The translations under genes and the position numbers were made by a program. The notes beneath the pieces were generated by a model. The model saw nothing but the letters and a program-made list of their open reading frames with translations. It did no database searches and was not told the origin of the DNA. A stretch of 64,000 nucleotides of DNA from Cyclobacteriaceae bacterium (GTDB lineage Bacteria > Bacteroidota > Bacteroidia > Cytophagales > Cyclobacteriaceae), in assembly GCA_028281285.1 (NCBI GenBank), contig JANQKF010000013.1, positions 248,001-312,000 of the forward strand, in the 5' to 3' direction. Shown in pieces: positions 62,238 through 64,000 of this stretch. The number at the start of each line of letters is the position of its first letter. Positions within the stretch are counted from its first letter, which is position 1.

Positions 62238-64000
62238 ATACTTCAACCGATGTAAGGGTCTTTAAAATTCTTAGTCAGGCATTCCTGGTGCTTGCAGTTG
62301 TTGTCGTAGGCCTCTATGGCTATTCGGAATTGACCGGAACTGACTTGGCTCTTCCATGGAATATCACCACCTCCTACTTTCCAAAGCCCCTCTTTCTTGA
62401 ATATTTCAAGTCCGATGGAAAACCTGTTGGTTTTTTCGTAGACCAGTATGTCAATTGGCAGCAATACGGTGTCGGCAATATACAGCACATTAGCTGGCCA
62501 GGTTATTTGCTCTTGGGCTCAATAACTATTTGTATCTGGATTATAAGTACAGCGATTACCTATTTTAGTCGTTTTTGGTATTTGATTACAACAGGCGTCT
62601 TGATAGTACTTGTAATGCAGTTGAATTTGAGGGAAGTTGAATTCTGGGGAGGAAATAATGCTTATGTGGCTGTCGCTCTAATTATTTTTTCGACTTACTT
62701 TTTTCATGCGTTCAAACCCAATTCTTCTCTAACCCTGCGGCTTGTAGGGATAGGAGGAGTAATGCTCTTGTTCTACTTATCCCTTTATTTATTCAGTGAT
62801 GTTCCCTATTCAGGACTGACCATTGTCAACTTTGGACTCTATTTTCCAGTGTTGCTTTTGGCAGCATATCTATTGCTGATAGGTCCCGACAATATCTTTT
62901 CAATTCTAAAGCTCACAACTACTGGCAACTCCGGAAAAACGAACTTATTCCATTTTATACTCTTTGGGGTCATTTACATCTCAATCCTGGTGATGATGTT
63001 CCTTGACAAAAGAGGGGATTTGGGTTTTGAATTAATATTCATTAATCCAACCATTTTCCTGGTCTTGTCCTCGGTCTCAAGCTTTATTTGTTTTGATCAA
63101 AAGTTTGAAAAATATAAGGGCATACTCCCCCTAACAGTTCTCAAGCAATGGGTACTACCGGCTCTGTTTGTTCTAGCGATAAGCTTGATCGTCTTTGCCA
63201 AAATTTCCATCAATGATCCCTTGGTTGAGGCTATTGATGATTTCATTATCATTTCACATCTCGCTTTAGGGGCCGTCTACTTTGTTGGGGCATTCATCAA
63301 CTTCACTCCATTGATCATAGAGAGGCTAGATGTCCAAAAGGTATATTTCAAACCAAAATTTGCCCCGGGATTTCTATTGGGATTGGCCTCAATCGGTTTT
63401 CTCGTGGCCTTGTTCTTCTATTCCAATTTTTATCCCATATACCAATTAAGAGCAGGATTCTATAATACGAAAGGGGATATCAGTGAAGTAAAGAATGAAT
63501 TAATCTTGGCAGAGCAATACTACAGACAGGCGGTGGCCACAGATTTTGTCAATTTCAAATCCAATATTCAGGTTGCTAAGTATGATCGAAAAAACAAGAA
63601 CGCAGCAGGTGTAATTAAATCTTTGGACAATACTTTTTTTAAAAATGCAAGTCCCAAAGGGTATAGCATTTTGACAAACTACTATAATTCTCGCGAACAG
63701 GGGTTTAATACCATGTTTGCATTGAAAGATGCCATTAGAGAAATCGATAGCCGAGAACTAAGAAATAACTTATCATTTACCTATCGACAATTTGCATTCT
63801 ATGATAGTGCCTACTTGATGCTTCGAGAGAATTGGGACGATCAGAATGACAATGTTACCAAAAACAACCTGCTCGCATTAAGCACCGAACTAATCGATCT
63901 GGGAAATGCCGACTCATTAATTGTTGAGTTGGGAAATTCTGATACGAGGAACAAAACCAATACTGTCGCGCTGGCCAATATTAACAATCTCTCATATGCG
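62234..64000 (+). CDS. Large polytopic membrane protein with TPR-like soluble region (cut by window edge)
   Basis: An open frame starts at TTG 62234, overlapping the PlsC stop codon, and runs to the edge (589 codons). About 11 transmembrane helices are visible (for example FLVLAVVVVGLYGY, WVLPALFVLAISLIVFAK, PGFLLGLASIGFLVALFF). From about residue 405 it is soluble with a TPR-like segment (GFYNTKGDISEVKNELILAE, then helix pairs). The layout, about 400 residues of membrane part then TPR, resembles the large exosortase-associated membrane proteins of Bacteroidota (MSEP-CTERM or XrtN-VIT types), which is an inference. No exosortase is in the window. Confidence 0.6.
   Translation, partial: MNTSTDVRVFKILSQAFLVLAVVVVGLYGYSELTGTDLALPWNITTSYFPKPLFLEYFKSDGKPVGFFVDQYVNWQQYGVGNIQHISWPGYLLLGSITICIWIISTAITYFSRFWYLITTGVLIVLVMQLNLREVEFWGGNNAYVAVALIIFSTYFFHAFKPNSSLTLRLVGIGGVMLLFYLSLYLFSDVPYSGLTIVNFGLYFPVLLLAAYLLLIGPDNIFSILKLTTTGNSGKTNLFHFILFGVIYISILVMMFLDKRGDLGFELIFINPTIFLVLSSVSSFICFDQKFEKYKGILPLTVLKQWVLPALFVLAISLIVFAKISINDPLVEAIDDFIIISHLALGAVYFVGAFINFTPLIIERLDVQKVYFKPKFAPGFLLGLASIGFLVALFFYSNFYPIYQLRAGFYNTKGDISEVKNELILAEQYYRQAVATDFVNFKSNIQVAKYDRKNKNAAGVIKSLDNTFFKNASPKGYSILTNYYNSREQGFNTMFALKDAIREIDSRELRNNLSFTYRQFAFYDSAYLMLRENWDDQNDNVTKNNLLALSTELIDLGNADSLIVELGNSDTRNKTNTVALANINNLSYA

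Noticed and set aside
62243-62488. 81-codon reverse ORF at the edge
   Set aside because: Antisense to the long membrane-protein frame, which has continuous transmembrane pattern and a coupled start.
1-64000. CRISPR array, tRNA, rRNA, transposase, prophage or defence island
   Set aside because: I looked in all intergenic gaps and saw no regular spacer-repeat series, no tRNA cloverleaf and no phage, transposase or restriction gene in either strand.

Overview
This 64 kb window is a chromosomal segment of a Bacteroidota bacterium, most likely of the order Cytophagales. The grounds are lineage markers rather than any database match: PorX (regulator of the type IX secretion system), the fused lpxC-fabZ gene, TsaE beside PorX, DUF4296, DUF3822, DUF4905, DUF4221 and TIGR02757 family proteins, a bacterial GH3 protein, a bat-type operon, lipoproteins with acidic residues after the lipobox cysteine, and several -7 promoter boxes of the TAnnTTTG type. 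Coding density is high. I found no rRNA, tRNA, CRISPR array, transposase or prophage.

Layout. 1-4.1 kb: edge of a sterol desaturase-like gene, secreted amidohydrolase, PepSY-type membrane protein, Kelch protein, DJ-1/PfpI protein, then a 589 bp AT-rich gap holding one possible 40-residue membrane peptide. 4.7-12.1 kb: secreted S9 peptidase, two tandem paralogous membrane-anchored alpha/beta hydrolases separated and flanked by copies of a ~85 bp palindromic repeat, a subtilase and a VCBS/FG-GAP protein. 12.2-15.5 kb: a Rieske oxygenase divergent from an amino acid permease and a dimethylargininase-like hydrolase, a possible methylated-amine/arginine catabolic unit. 15.6-24.5 kb: M1 aminopeptidase, DUF3179 protein, GNAT, DUF1801, GreA-like protein, beta-lactamase-fold hydrolase, AraC regulator and CPA1 antiporter. 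24.6-33.9 kb: BLUF photoreceptor, alanine dehydrogenase-tsaE-porX, HD phosphohydrolase, lpxD-lpxC/fabZ-lpxA-ABC ATPase and a lipoprotein. 33.9-39.5 kb: MutS2, DUF4296 lipoprotein, and a short bat operon (DUF58, membrane protein, BatA) without MoxR beside it. 39.6-52.9 kb: a frameshifted VOC gene, an unusual secreted protein with a barrel-like C-terminus, LysE exporter plus GH3 enzyme, and housekeeping genes (YggS, RecD-like helicase, NUDIX enzymes, coaD, pyrE, LysM/RlpA-like protein). 52.9-64 kb: NfeD protease, cystathionine-gamma-synthase-type enzyme overlapping a truncated globin, DUF4221 lipoprotein, Tricorn-like S41 protease, Tat-exported DsrE-like protein, PlsC acyltransferase, and a large polytopic membrane protein with a TPR-like soluble part that runs off the right edge.

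The biology is that of a peptide-degrading heterotrophic marine or soil gliding-type Bacteroidota: many secreted peptidases and hydrolases, lipid A synthesis, and envelope stress functions. The items most worth following are the methylated-nitrogen gene group, the repeat-hydrolase tandem array, the GH3-LysE pair, the globin-sulfur enzyme pair, and the edge gene, which may belong to an exosortase-type sorting system. Nothing in the window is clearly a wholly new system.
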